Below the pieces are notes generated by a model. That model saw only the letters and a list, made by a program, of their open reading frames with translations, was not told the DNA's origin and made no database searches. Made by a program: the position numbers and the translations under genes. A stretch of DNA of 64,000 nucleotides, taken from positions 28,959,301-29,023,300 of the forward strand of contig NC_087066.1 of NCBI RefSeq assembly GCF_963678635.1, written 5' to 3'. This stretch comes from Symsagittifera roscoffensis. Its lineage: Eukaryota; Xenacoelomorpha; Acoela; Convolutidae. This document shows, piece after piece, positions 9,801-21,803 of this stretch (its first letter is position 1; each line of letters starts with the position of its first letter).

Positions 9801-10440
9801 TATTTTTCAGTGTGGGTAAGTCCTACCCCTACTCCCCGGACAAAAGTATCTATCGACGTCCCCGTCGATCGCATACCAGATATTAAACCGACATTGGATG
9901 CCGGAATGAGTAGTTGCCCTTGCTGAGCAGCCCAGGAAGGATCATCCCTTTCGGTTTTAATGTATTTTATGCTCTCATGGTTTACAATTTGAATCGTGAC
10001 ACTGGTCTCTGTTGGGTCCGACGTCATTTCGTTCAGCCATGCCACGACACGCAGATTCGTCAAGTCTTGTTCGGAGGATTGCTATTGCTCGTCTTCGAAT
10101 TCTACCTCGGGCTTGGACCGGCCATCGATCCATTCCTTGTCGCGGTTGTCGACTATGTCGATGTCTTGCGACACGGTTATTTCTTCTAGAACCACCAATT
10201 CTTCCACTATTTTCTTCAGATCCATTCTGTCTACTACGAATTCATCTCGGTAAGGATTGTATTTCTTCGTGAGTCTTGTCCTGTCGCTCTGCCGAGTCTG
10301 TGGGGTAAACGGCAGATCTGGTTCCAGTCCTCTTCTGCGTATGGTAAGGTTTCTTCATCTGCTTCAATCACCTCCTTAGGATCCAGGTCCAGTGGTGGAC
10401 TTGACCCTTCCTCTACGACTTCAATTCCGTCATTTTTTCC
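9800..10440 (-). pseudogene. Acidic pol C-terminal tail after integrase
   Basis: In a frame shifted from the integrase C-terminus the minus strand reads an acidic tail (EVVEEGSSPPLDLDPKEVIE, EETLPYAEEDW). After a gap comes KKYNPYRDEFVVDRMDLKKI and VSQDIDIVDNRDKEW, one TAG, then the 10063-9800 frame ending VGVGLTHTEK. No enzyme motif is visible. Long acidic tails after integrase are known in some gypsy elements. The role of this one is unknown. Confidence 0.5.
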
Positions 10441-11480
10441 CTGGTGCCCTTCTCGTTGACCTCACTGACCGGGTCCATCATCAGATAATCCTCCTCTTCC
10501 ATGTCTGCGCCAGTCTTCTGTCGATGGGTTGTGTGGCTTAATGTATTCGTAGTGAGCGGCTCGGCCAGTACTCAGTCTGTAAAAACGTCCCTCCTGGTGC
10601 ACTTCCGTAATCATGAAGGGTCCCCTCCATTTCTTTAGGAGCTTTTTAGTGCTTTCGGTGGTATAACGTTTTGAAATACCCATACGTAGTCTCCTACCGA
10701 GTAAGCTTTTGCACAACTGCTTTTTTATCAAATCTTTTCTTCTGCTTTGCCTGTGCCTGTTGAGTATTCCGTCTACACAAGTGGTTCAGTTCTTGTTGAC
10801 GTCTAATCACGTCCCTCACGTAGACTAACGTTCGATTTTGCCTTTCCACTAAATCATTCGTCTGGGCATTCTATGTCGTGGAGTGAGCTTGAGCCACCTG
10901 TGAGCGTCTCATGAGCTCTTTCGGAAGTTCTTCACAAAAACTGTTCCGTTGTCCGATTAAAATGTCATCGGAAAACCATTTCTCGCTATCCCTTATCCAC
11001 GTATTGATAAGATGATCACATGTCTCTTCTGCTGAGGCTTTTATGCAGGGCACGGCCTCTGCATATTTCGTGAAGTGGTCTATCATGACCCAGAACTGAT
11101 TATAGCCGCTGTCTGTCATACATGTTTTCTGGTGGTCAATCTGTATCACCTCGGTGAATTCAGATGACTCGATCAACTGCAAGAAAAATTGCAATTTACT
11201 TGGATCCTTGAGCTGTTGGCATGACAGACATGCTGTTACCCACTTCTCGCATGCCTTTTTCTTTCCAGGCCACTCAAAGCGCTGCAGGATCCTCTGATAT
11301 ATTTTGTCGATTCCCTGAACTTTGTTCAGGTCGCATGATCAGATGGGCCATCAGGGAATCGCGGCAACACTATCGCGTTATATTTGTACAGGACTTTGTC
11401 TTCTTCTCTTCTCTTGCAAGCCACGATCTCGTCCCTGTTCAGATATAACATTCCTTTTTCTGCATAAAGTACTGTCTCAG
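10440..11480 (-). pseudogene. Ty3/gypsy integrase
   Basis: Order on the minus strand: remains of the N-terminal zinc domain (about 11.45-11.2 kb, with CQQLKDPSKLQF), then the catalytic core and the C-terminal domain. The core has VIQIDHQK (first Asp) and FWVMIDHFTKYAEAVPC. The second Asp (SDNGTVF) lies in a shifted frame near 10955. The catalytic Glu is in QTNDLVERQNR near 10850. The C-terminal part (10462-10731) has KKWRGPFMITEVHQEGRFYR and AAHYEYIKPHNPSTEDW. About 70 residues seem deleted between LVERQNRTL and YVRDVIRR. The enzyme would insert element cDNA into host DNA; this copy is dead. Confidence 0.85.
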
Positions 11481-11602
11481 AATACGGTAACTGTCTTCCT
11501 CCAGGTCACCTTTGTCCGGAGCTCCATTTTCGATCCAGCTTTTCAGGTTGCTCGTCATGCGGTCATTTCTCTGCGCTCTTAGTAGGTCCGAGAGTCTGTG
11601 TT

Positions 11603-12848
11603 TCACTCCAAGTAGGTCTTCATGACCCTCATCTGACTATTCAGCTCATTGGGCTGATGCGTGTCTTCTTCCATCTTAACGCACCAAATCTTCGCCAACG
11701 GTTGTGGTTCTTGTTCGAACGGTTGAAGATCAGTCCTGACTACCTCTTTTTGTGGCAACAAACTTATCGAACGTTTCGATACTGATGTTGTTTCCAGTAT
11801 ATCATCTGTTGCATTGTCAAAGACTCTTTCACCTGGTATGAGAAAGCGATCACTGTCAGGGTCTTGATATGCCTCCCTGTCCAGATCCCTTGCTCGAGTC
11901 TCCAATAGTAATGCTTGGATCGCTAGCTCTGACAGTTCCAATAATGAGCTCGAGTTCCTGTCTGAGTAGGTGTCGATTCCTGAATTCCGGGTGTTGTCAT
12001 CAATTGAAGAGTCTGCGATGGAGCACGTTCCCTCTTCCGGATCCATTCTGTGCGTTCTGCTCATCCATCTGAACTCCCCGGACAAAGTTTTATCCTCCAG
12101 ATCCTGTTCCTCATCGGGAAATTTTTCTTCTACATCAGACTCCCCGGAAAAAGTTTCTTGTCACGGGTTTTGATCCTGAACTCGCCTGCTCTCCTCACCG
12201 TTCTTCTCCCCGGACAAATAATCTTGCTCCAGGTTGCCTTCAACCTCCTCACCTTCCTTATGCTGGTCTTCAAAGGTAACGGTTTTCTTTTGTGTAACGT
12301 TCCCCTGTTCTTTCCGTTTGTATGAATTACTTGTTAAAACTTCTTGGGGTATTGAGGATACTAATTGCTGAACTATTGTCCTACAATCCCTCTCATTTTC
12401 CTTGGGTTGTCGTCTTGACGGCATGATCTTCACCTTTTCACCAACTGTCAGTGATGCCATTGCTGCTGCCCACTCGGGGTCATCTCTGGTCGCTTCTCTC
12501 TCCAACAATCCACCCAGCATCCGCATCACTTGCGGTGTGACCTGCACCGTTTTATCCAATAATGGGAGGCTGTTTATGTTCATGCGAGAGAGTTCCTGCA
12601 GGACCAGGTTTGAGAGCAGCAACAGATTCAACAGCACCGGGTCTTTCTTGGGTAGAATCTTGATCTCGGCTGCTTTCTCTACAAGTAACTCAGGATATCC
12701 TGGAATTGGATGTCCAGACTTGTCTAACCATCTCGTCAAGGAAGCGCTTCATAAATTTCTTTTTTCAGAAACGAGAACCTCTGGTCAGCATCCTGGTGTT
12801 TGTCACGCATCTTTTGCTCGATTATCATGGGAAAGCGATCATCATGGA
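11603..12848 (-). pseudogene. Gag-like 5' polyprotein frame of the gypsy-like element
   Basis: The frame 12739-11603 stays open except for one TGA at about 12161. Just upstream, 12848-12740 carries a continuation in a shifted frame (MIIEQKMRDKHQDADQRF). The protein is helical and charged. Its middle is very acidic and carries three SGE motifs spaced exactly 22 residues apart, encoded by CTCCCCGG(A/C)-type 13-mers at 12074, 12140 and 12206. No zinc knuckle was seen. The position 5' of integrase fits gag or a gag-pol linker. I do not recognise the family beyond that. Confidence 0.45.
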
Positions 12849-13319
12849 GTGCGAATCCAAAAATGAGCTTCAAGGCAAGACGTGTAGAGCAATTAGAAAA
12901 AGGGAATCAGTCCCAGGAGCTTGATATAGTCCTAATGATCATCAAGTTGAGAGAAATCTATGAAAAATTACCCCTGACGGCTTTCGGTCTTCTGGGATTG
13001 ACGAAACCAAACTCAAGAATTTTTCCAAGCAAAAGTTATGTTAGGAAAAAAAACAGCATCTATCTCATCGACCAAAACAATATCGAATGGAATTAAAATG
13101 GGAAGGTCCTCAAAAATTGACAGGCTGATGATGTCAATAGGATAGTGCAGCACTGAGACGAGACATTTCATTTAAAATTGATAGACTAGAAAAAGAGGGG
13201 CTGACTAGGTTGCGATTGCATGTAAAATATGAACAGTCTGCGTTGACTGATTTAATTCTCTTTTTTTTTCTGTTTCTTTTCAGCAGCTAGCAGTTTTGCA
13301 ATTTCTTTTTATGGTGTGA

Positions 13320-13484
13320 TACTTTGTTCAAGCTCCCCCAAACTCGAATTTTGAATCTGGTAAGCTTAATTCAAATTTAAATTGTAAAGTAGCTTCTTGG
13401 TTTCAAACGCTGCAGCTTCGCGGGAACAACTTTCTGAATCGAGTTACTATTTATTCATCTTATTTCAAGAAAATCAAAATTTAA
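13320..13484 (+). other. Short frame with FQTLQ...FNRV-like motif, copy 1
   Basis: An open stretch reads KVASWFQTLQLRGNNFLNRV, then TIYSSYFKKIKI and a stop. The frame at 15549-15779 gives a matching ending. The match is at both DNA and protein level, with the stop at the same place. No known domain is recognised. Confidence 0.35.
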
Positions 13485-13699
13485 AAAATTTCAAAGTCTT
13501 CAATTGCAGAGTTTCAAAAACGTTTTTAAAGATCATTCCAGAACTGGTTTCCATCATGAAATTTGTTAAGTTCACTGAAAGAGAAGAAAAATTGCAAATG
13601 ACTCTCAAAAAGTCAAGATCGTACAGGGATGAGTCGGATGATCGCTTCCACACCTGGATAGCGGTATCGAAGCTCTAATTTGAAGAGGAAAACCTATCA

Positions 13700-15540
13700 A
13701 AGAGACAAGAGTGCGGCGCATCGACAAGCAATCTCAAGAGTAAGGCATGGAATTGTGACATGGCAAAAGGAGAAAGAGATTGAACGATCGTGTCAGCGCA
13801 CAGAAAAAAAATCAAACATCATTGATTAACTTTGGCTCCGGAGTGCAAGGACAACAATAAGGCTGAAGTTCGGGAAACGGCGTCAACGCGACGATTAATC
13901 TATCGACAATTTCCGGGACGAATTCGAGCTGCTGAGTAGGAGAAGTGTACCTGATGAAACGATCTCGAAACTAGCCAGAGCATCCAAATCTTTGGAAGGC
14001 AAGAAGAGCATCGATTTGAGCGTCATGCTCGCCACTGAAGTCATCTTGTCAGCGTAATCTACTCCTACGCCAGATCAGATAACTTAGGTATGAAATCGCG
14101 AAAATACCTGCTGTACAAACGAGAGGTACAAACGAGAGGTACAAACCTGTCGTCAATTTTGTTACAGCCGATGTGGCAGATATAGCGGTATCAAAACCGG
14201 CATGGATTCCGGTTGGTACAAACGACATGAAGTTACGGATAAAGATAGATCATGCGCAAACTGCGGCTCCTTAGACATCACGTGTCGGTTTATTCCACAT
14301 GCAAAAGAAGCATGAAAACTTTTGTTTGTTTCCTAGACGACGTAGAAGCCACCGAAAAAGATCATGATGACTACCTCAGAAGACTTAGCGTGAAGATTGA
14401 CCTTCGGTACTTTTTCTGCGACCCTTGAGAGACACTTTAGGTCAAACTGTACCAAGTGTTGGGTCGCAGTGGTCGCTGGCAACCATACACCACACAAAAA
14501 GACGTTATCAGGGGTAACCAGACAAGCACGTTTGACTAAGGAGGCCGAGTCAAGGAAGAAAGATGTTTCACAAGGGACTTTTGCGACAAATAGGCAGGTA
14601 TACTTGATCCCCAACCCAAACAGTAAAGCTCAGCAATTTTAGGAAGAAATTTTTCACTCAAACAGAGCAGAATGAGCTTGAATGAGTTCTCGAACGCTCA
14701 GGACAGGATGGTTACAAAAAAGTGGGGAAAAATGCTGGGTTTTGCGCTGCCACTAAGCATCGAGCATCAAAGTAAGCAAAACTTAAGGTGACGGAAATTC
14801 CCCTTCATGATAACAGAAGTGCATCTTGAAAAAAAAATGAAATCCATTAAATTTGTTTTATAAAATGTCTTCAATGAAATCAGAGACAAATAAATGGCCT
14901 GTTCAATTGCTCGAATTTACCCAAAAGGCCAACTGATAAAGATTTAGCTGCAAACAACCTGTTTGGACTGAAATGGAACATCGGACAAAAATTAGAAATC
15001 TTATGAGACGTGTTACTTCGAAATGCAGACATTTTGTTCGTGGCATACCGCTGATATAGTCTGTTGCACATTTATCTGGCACGAAATAGAAATAGAAGAA
15101 TATTGTCGTTATATTACCGTATTGGTAGTTTTTTCAAGGAGTTTGACATACTTGAAGGTTTTTGCTTTTTCATTAGTCTCAAGTCGTTTTTGTTTTTCAT
15201 CAAACGATATTGATTGTGCGTATGACATACTACCATTAAAAATTCAAAACCTTTTTTTGAAAGAAAAAAATGTGTCTTTAGTCCTGCGTCAAGCGTTTGA
15301 ATAGTTGTCAAAAGACGATTAGATTATTTGTCGGCAAATTGATTTTGTTTTCTGCAACATTTGCTTTTTGCTTTCTTTTTTTTAAAATTAATTTTATATT
15401 CTTTTTTAATTAATTTTTTTTTCATACAATAAGAACTTCAATTAAGTCAAAAAAATGTCCAATAATTTGTAATTTTTGTTACAAAAAGCGCTTCCATAGA
15501 AATATTTGTTTGATCATGATGTTTTTTTCCACCTTCTAAA
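13700..15540. other. No convincing gene seen
   Basis: Mixed-composition DNA without a recognisable protein. The first kilobase is less AT-rich than the rest of 13-20 kb and may be old transposon DNA. Frames such as 14397-14642 show no family features. Confidence 0.4.
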
Positions 15541-15548
15541 TTCCATTT

Positions 15549-15779
15549 TTGAGAAGCAGTTTTGGTTCACTGTTTTTCTCTATTTTCAAAAGCTTGCATT
15601 TTTGCGCTTTATTTCTTAAATTCAGTATGAACTTGCGTTCCAATTCTAGTAAGGTCTGCTCAAATGAAAACCGTAAAATAGCTTCAGTCTTTCAAACGCT
15701 GCAGCAGCTTCGTGGAAAAGATTGTTTTAATCGAGTTTATTTTTATTCCCGAATTTTCAAGAAACGCAAAAAAATCTGA
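15549..15779 (+). CDS. Hypothetical ORF with FQTLQ...FNRV motif, copy 2
   Basis: A 76-codon frame ending IASVFQTLQQLRGKDCFNRV, YFYSRIFKKRKKI, stop. It is related to 13320-13484 (pattern A-S-x-FQTLQ-LRG-x(3)-F/L-NRV-x(2)-YS-x(2)-FKK). The N-terminus is hydrophobic and Ser/Phe-rich (FGSLFFSIFKSLHFCALFLK). It is unknown whether this is a real gene, a last exon or an old repeat. Confidence 0.3.
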   Translation: MRSSFGSLFFSIFKSLHFCALFLKFSMNLRSNSSKVCSNENRKIASVFQTLQQLRGKDCFNRVYFYSRIFKKRKKI

Positions 15780-15799
15780 ACAATTAATCGTATCGTTTT

Positions 15800-18700
15800 A
15801 AAACGTTTTAATAGTCCACCTGAGAATTGGTTTCCAAGAAGAGGTTAAAAAACTTTTAATTATTAGGTAAAATAATTAACTTTTATTACACTCAGAAAAA
15901 AAAATTTGTTGTACTTGAGTTCTGAAACGGTTATTGGTTTTTTCTGCGCTCGTTGATGAGTTATGCTTGTTGATTATCTTGAAAAATTATTTTCATTTTT
16001 TGCGCTCGTTGATCACTTTTCTATATTGATTTTTTTCGAAATAAGTTTTTTTTCGCTCGTTGATCATATAAACTTTTTGAATATCATGAAATATGTTTTT
16101 CTTTTTCGGAAAAAGCTCTAAATAACACTCATCATTTTCTTTTCAAAAATTTATTTGAAAATTTTCATGATGCATCAAATCGGATGAAAATGTTCTTTTT
16201 TGCTTTGCATGATTTGCTAACAACATTGTTGGTTATTTATCAATTTTTTTCAACAACCTCAAAGTATCTTTTTTTGCCTCGTAGAGCCATAAAAAAAATA
16301 TTTTGTTTTATTCACGTTCGAGTTTTAACTCACGTTTGAGTTTTCAAAATTTCTTGAGATATATTTCGTTCAAATACTAAAAGCGAGGTAACATTTTTAG
16401 GAGTTGATTTGATGGCAACTTAAGTTTCACTAAACAATTTCGAAATGCAAAAATGGATGCGCAAGATTCAATTTGTTTCTCTACCAAACTAGAATCATGT
16501 TATCGGTTGATCAAGCCAATAAAAGCTAAACACAACCAACTTGTCAATATGGAACATAGTCTTATGGCTGAAACTCAGAAACAAACCTAGAAAACTACAG
16601 AAACAACAAAAAAAATTATGAGCATAATCACCAGAAAAAGAAAGTTCGATGAAGTAAGTTTGAAAAAACGAAAACATTAAGATTTCTCAATCATGAGCAA
16701 CATACATACAAAGTCTTGAAAACACTAACAAATATTTCAAGAAAAAAACGTACAGAAAAGAGTTTTGAATAATTTTATAACATCGCATGAATAAAGTAAG
16801 CATCTTTCAAGTGATAAACGGATTAAAACACTGTAAACTCGATCTGTTATGTATAAGTATAATTTAAATTAAATGCGTGAGCGAGTTAGACTTCTTTTCA
16901 ATATGATTGTCAAACTAGACTATAAGATTTTGTTAAAGATATTGCTATGCCCAGCAACTAAATTAGACAGTTTTGTACAAAAACTCAGAGACCTATATCT
17001 ACTTGATACTGATTTCTGTGCAAAGGTATCGTTTTTAAAAATTGGGTTGAACCTTTTCGACAATTAACTAGTTTTTTAATATTAAGAAATCGAAAATAAA
17101 AATCGTTGGTTTTTATGGTTTAGATCTACATAAAAAACGGATTATGCAAGACTTTAGGTTTCAATCAGATAAAAACAAAATTATGGATTATCATTTTCCA
17201 AATTGCTTTCAAATGGCACCTGCAAACAGACTTGCAGCCTTACGATGACCATTCAAATCTGCGCTACCAAAATTGGGCATTCATAATTAAATTTTTGTAA
17301 TGTGCCTGATTCGTAAACGAGTTATTATGTTTCTTATGGTTACATAATATATCACTGAAAAAAGAAAACGGTGTAAGTCAAAGCGTAAGAACAGGAACAC
17401 CAGAAGATTAATCCTGAAAAATTGTTTTTCTTATGAAACTTACTGAACGCTGGTATCTATTCACTATTTTAGCGTAACTTTTTTCAGTGTTTCCTTGAAT
17501 TGTGGCCCGCTTTGATCATTTCAGTGCTTGTTTTGCAGAATATTCCGCAAATCTCCATTGCTGAATTGTACGCCAAGTCGATCGTTTTTTTTTCTAGTTG
17601 TTTTCAGTGACCATTCCAGCCGTCACAGCATGGTGGTCTGGAAGTTAGGGTCTCTATCGAAATCATTCCAAAACCTGATCAGCAGAGCAGGGGGCAGTCC
17701 GTCAAAAAATATTTGTTTTTTTTTCCTTGAAATTTTGTTTATTAGCTTTAGAATTTTTTGAGGGTTTTTAATATAAATTCTTTCAATTACTTGACCCAAT
17801 GTTGCACTTCGGTATCTAATTTGGTTTAATATTAATACTTTGACCTAACTTAATTGCAATACTTTAAGTTACTGCTTGGAAAAAATGGGCATTTTCGTTG
17901 TTTATTAGTTCAATTAAAAAGAGTCTAAAATAACGAAGTTACTCTAAGCTGGTCCAATCAGATCCAATCAAAAAAGTCACAACTTCATCATAGCTGAGTT
18001 TTAATTTTCAGTACATTTTTATCTGAATCTTTTCAATTTTGAGCTGTTTTAGTAACAAATATTTATTTGGTTTATCATCAAGTAATTACGGCTTACTGAC
18101 TTCCTGAACTATTTTTTCATGAAAATTTAAAACTAAAATTTAAGTGTACTCAGTAGCTTCAGTTGATTCGAATAAGTTGCCAAATTCACAAACGTCCAGG
18201 AACAAATCAAATGAATCGGTTCAAAACAAGTTGAAAGACATAAGGAAAGAATCAACTAATTTTCGATGAAAGTAACGAAATATTTGTGCTTGGGGTAATT
18301 TTTTTCTTCCTATCATTTTCTACTGTTAGTTTAGCCTTTGTGACGGGATTTTTTCCCATCATCTGAAAGCTAGAGATAAATCAAGTCCAAACTTCAAAAA
18401 CGCATTATTTAAGTGATCAATTTTTGCAAAATTAAGAAGGTTTGAAAATTGGCATTTTATGCGTTTCAAATAAAAATGGCGCGATACACTCCATGCGCTG
18501 AATTAATCAACTAGATAAATGTTTCAAACCAATTTGATAATTGGTCTAATTATGCTAATTGCTGAGTTATTGTTTGCTACTTAATCTAGCATGTGGACTG
18601 TGAGGGGATGTTTTTCAAAAAAATCCTCGTGCGTTAACAGGCAGATGGATCATTCAGGGCGTCGCTTTGTATACGAGCAGTCTGTTCTCTCTTAGAAGTC

Positions 18701-18880
18701 AATGACTCTAAACGAGTTCTCATCTGTTGTATTCACAATTTCGGTTAAATAGCGGTACAAAACCTAGAAAAAAATACACGTACACTCAAGTTTTTTTTCT
18801 TCAAAAATTTGGTTTTTGAGCGTACAATGTTTTCAATCAACTGTTTTCAATTTTTGGTAGTTTGTACGGTCTGAGGAATA
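15800..18880. other. AT-rich intergenic DNA; three GCGCTCGTTGAT-type repeats
   Basis: There is no gene-like frame. CGCTCGTTGAT occurs at 15947, 16003 and 16054 in T-rich surroundings. The rest is simple AT-rich sequence. Confidence 0.4.
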
Positions 18881-18888
18881 ATGCAAAC

Positions 18889-19315
18889 CAGAGGTGGATG
18901 TAGGATTTTCTCAAAGGGGCGAATTTTCAAACATTTTTAGAAAATTCTATCGACATTTTTTTCAGCGACGTCGAACAAAATGATTTCTGGAGCGCTCCCA
19001 GAACACTAGGAAGACCTTATTTTGACCTAAAATATTGCGTCGCAGGCAAATTTCTGAAAAAACACGGTCATAATTGCCATTTTCGGGCACTTTTTGGAAA
19101 TTGTTGACCAAAAAATTGAGTTTTACGGGGCGCGCTCCCCTTTAAAGTTAGTATATATTGGGCCAAAGGCGCCTTTAGAAAAACTTTAGGGTTGGTCTGC
19201 CTAAATGGATGCCATGAAATAATACCAAAGCTGGGACCCTTTGGTTGGTTAGGGTGTCGAAATCCTGAGGAGAAAGTGACCCCTCCTTGATCCCCCCCCC
19301 ATAATTCCGCCCCTG
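18889..19315 (+). mobile_element. hAT-like MITE, copy 1
   Basis: It begins CAGAGGTGGATGTAGGATTT and ends ...CATAATTCCGCCCCTG, so its ends are inverted repeats of CAGGGGCGGAT type. It shares internal blocks (CGAATTTTCAAA, GGGCGCGCTCC/GTGCGCTCC, GGCGCCAAAGGC-like) with the copies at 22989 and 54586. No transposase is encoded. The putative 8-bp target duplication is poor here. The right side also shows extra CCGCCCC-type end repeats up to 19352. Confidence 0.65.
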
Positions 19316-19352
19316 ATGTTTTCCGCCCCTGATAATTCCGCCCCCTAAACTC

Positions 19353-20232
19353 ATGGTTTCCTCATCGGTTTACAATTTTCCTAACCAATATAGAAGTCTA
19401 CACTAAAATAGCTGGTTGATTGTTTCTTCAATATACTTCATCTATCTTTCCAGACACCATACCATGTACCATCGATCGCTTTCATGCCGCAATAAATTGT
19501 TTGATCCGCGGCGGATTAGAATTAGTTTGGTTCCAGGTGCTGCTTTTTTTTACAACTACTGCAGACTAAAAGTGACAAATCTAATCCTAAATTTAAATTT
19601 CAATTAAACACGACATCAAAACGAATGACTGAACTAAATCGCTTCAAATAAAAGTCATCTAAGTATTTGATTTGAAAAATGTCAATATTCAATCAAGTAT
19701 ACGAAATGTTCCATACCTTCATCAGTTTTTAATGGTTGCTCAAATTGAAAAGTGCATTTATTTTTTTCCAACGGCACGGGAAAAGGGCACGGTTGTGACA
19801 AGAGTTTTTTGAATCATTCTTTGACTCAGATTTTGAAGTTGTTGAGTTTATCTCGATAAGAGAGAGCAGTTGCACTAAATCACAAGTCAATTTAACATTC
19901 AGATCTGTTAAACAAATAATTTTGTCTTTTTCTCCATATGAATTTCAATATTATCCAAATAACATCCATTTTTTCTTCAAAAATTATTATCAATTTCAAT
20001 AAAAAATTGAGTGGATATAAGTATAGAAAATAGAAATATATATATAAAATATAGAAAATGGATATATAGAAAAACTAACGCAAATAATATCGACTTTTCT
20101 TCAATTAGTATCCATTTTTTCTAGAAAAAGTATTGCTTAATGGTAACACAAATCTTTTCATAAAAGTTGAAAGTATATTTCACAAAATCGTTTTGATGTG
20201 ATGATATTTTCTAATGTTCGCTGATGGATAAT
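19353..20232. other. 3' flank of the chloride-channel gene
   Basis: AT-rich DNA downstream (minus strand) of the channel stop codon. TTTATT at about 19759 is AATAAA on the minus strand, about 470 bp past the stop, a possible poly(A) signal. No other feature seen. Confidence 0.3.
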
Positions 20233-20682
20233 CTATCGCATAAAAGTGCACCAATATACGACATTGAAACTTATGAACGCCACAGGAAACGCAATACGTG
20301 AAAACTCGTCAACTCGAACTGACAAATCACTGCTCTGCTCTGATTGGTTGACGACTTTATTTGCTTCTACTTTCTTCAAATCTTGGCATTTTTGTTCAAT
20401 GGCTTGGTCATTTTCATCTGCGTCTGAAAACTCTTCATCAACTACATTTTTTGAGTGTTCGATTTCAAGAGTGGTTTCGGGATAGTCATGTAGATTGTTA
20501 TTGCACGCAATATATTGCTCCACATCATTTTTGATGGTTCTTCTGCCTGTTTTTCGTGAAATTAGACCGCTTAGAAACCCGGATGATGATGCCTTTTCAC
20601 GAAACATTTCGGGTTTCGAGTTATGGTGAGACTGATTTTCGAAAATAGGAACTCCGTTTGCAAAGGAAGATTCTCCTGCAGC
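20233..20682 (-). CDS. Chloride channel last exon: TM3-TM4 loop, TM4 and stop
   Basis: The acceptor TTTGTTGCAG precedes GCTGCAGGAG, in phase 0 with the previous exon. It codes for 149 residues. Most are the cytoplasmic loop: Ser-rich start, then acidic (VVDEEFSDADENDQAIEQ), with basic patches such as ISRKTGRRTIK. TM4 follows (DEFSRIAFPVAFISFNVVYW), and the protein ends four residues later (CTFMR, TAG). FSRIAFP before TM4 is a family signature. Confidence 0.9.
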   Translation of the reverse strand, partial: AAGESSFANGVPIFENQSHHNSKPEMFREKASSSGFLSGLISRKTGRRTIKNDVEQYIACNNNLHDYPETTLEIEHSKNVVDEEFSDADENDQAIEQKCQDLKKVEANKVVNQSEQSSDLSVRVDEFSRIAFPVAFISFNVVYWCTFMR

Positions 20683-21213
20683 CTGCAACAAACCAAGAAA
20701 CTGACGTGAAAAATTTACGCAAACTGATTTTCGAAATCGTCGTAATAAATTTAAAATTTATTTAGACATAAAACGCAATTGGGCAGCAAAATGAAAAGAT
20801 TTCCCATTTGAGAAACAAGATAATATACACTTGAGTAATATATTTATTTTTGTCATCACCTTCTGGAGTTTAACTGCATGAATATAAGCTTTTTGATATT
20901 CGCCTTTGCGTAATTGTGAAATAATTTTGAAGGGTAAGCGCACAGGAAAAAACTTTTGGGAAAAAAATTACGCGCCCGATGACATTACTTGGTCTTGAAG
21001 AAAACCCCAAAAACTGACATTAAGATCTCAGGGGAGATAAGATGCTTGTGGACTTTGTAACTCTGGAATTTGTCAGTTTCATGTTGTAATTAAAATTGGA
21101 TTGATTTCAATGTCTAAATGAAATCTTGAGATTCATCGATTGAGTTTTCGGAATCACTTGCGAAGAATGAAAACACAGGTATGATAAGGTAAAAAGGGTA
21201 ACCAATTGCTTAC

Positions 21214-21387
21214 CTCCTGTTCATCTTCTAGTAGTTTATCGGCCGCCTGTTTCTTCTCTTGTTTCTTCTGCAGTCGTTTCTCATTCCACCTGGCCATGTA
21301 GTTCACAGCCGAGAACTCCAGCAGGGCGGAGAAGACGAACAGCAGACACACCGCCATCCAGATGTCAATCGCTTTGATGTAGGACAC
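21214..21387 (-). CDS. Chloride channel exon: TM3 and start of cytoplasmic loop
   Basis: The acceptor CCCAG precedes GTGTCCTAC; the donor is GAG/GTAAGC. It encodes [20 protein letters not shown] and [18 protein letters not shown], then a Lys/Gln/Glu-rich helix ([20 protein letters not shown]). SY(I/V)[20 protein letters not shown] is close to vertebrate glycine receptors. It is 58 codons in phase 0. The basic helix after TM3 is where the conductance-controlling MA-stretch starts in this family. Confidence 0.93.
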
Positions 21388-21803
21388 CTGGGAAAAGTGT
21401 GAACAATTTTGTGCGATTCGTTAAAAAACCGATTCATACCAAGATTGAACCTCACAGTATGCGTTGGCTTTCATTTGTTTGCAGATCAAAAACCAAAATG
21501 CTATATGCCAAAAAAAATGTAATAGAGTTTTGAACACTTTTTTTCCTGATTCATAATAGCAAATGTTGAGATTCTTCTTTCGAGGTCGCTTTGTTTTTTT
21601 TTTCGATTTCAAATCAAAATATTTAGTTGACATTTGTTAGCGCAAGCATCTTTGAGATCCGAAAAAAAACGATTGAAGATGAATATATATTTGCTAAAAT
21701 TTTCATGGTCTAATTTAATTGCTGCGCATTTCGAAAAAAAATTTGATAGAGAGTATTTTTTAGAGAATTATCAGATGGCATCGGCTAGATTTGAACCACC
21801 GAC

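Larger units (their letters stand above)
6400..12848 (-). mobile_element. Decayed Ty3/gypsy-like element with extra 3' domains
   Basis: Read on the minus strand the order is: gag-like frame (12.85-11.6 kb), integrase (11.5-10.4), pol tail (10.4-9.8), macro-like domain (9.8-9.0), coiled coil (9.0-8.6), SGNH hydrolase (8.4-7.45), then basic helical frames (7.45-6.5). Protease and reverse transcriptase are missing: only about 0.1 kb separates the gag-like frame from integrase. In-frame stops and frameshifts break every part. Flanking LTRs were not identified. The integrase zinc, core and C-terminal features assign it to the Ty3/gypsy group. What follows integrase is unusual for a gypsy element. 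Confidence 0.7.

Noticed and set aside
6902-12848. Several in-frame TGA stops in the gypsy-like element as possible TGA recoding
   Set aside because: TAA and TAG stops and frameshifts also interrupt the same element, so ordinary decay explains them. Host genes end with TAG and TGA normally.
20758-20943. 61-codon minus-strand frame within the channel's last intron
   Set aside because: The exons on both sides join in phase 0 without it, and it has no splice sites at the needed places.
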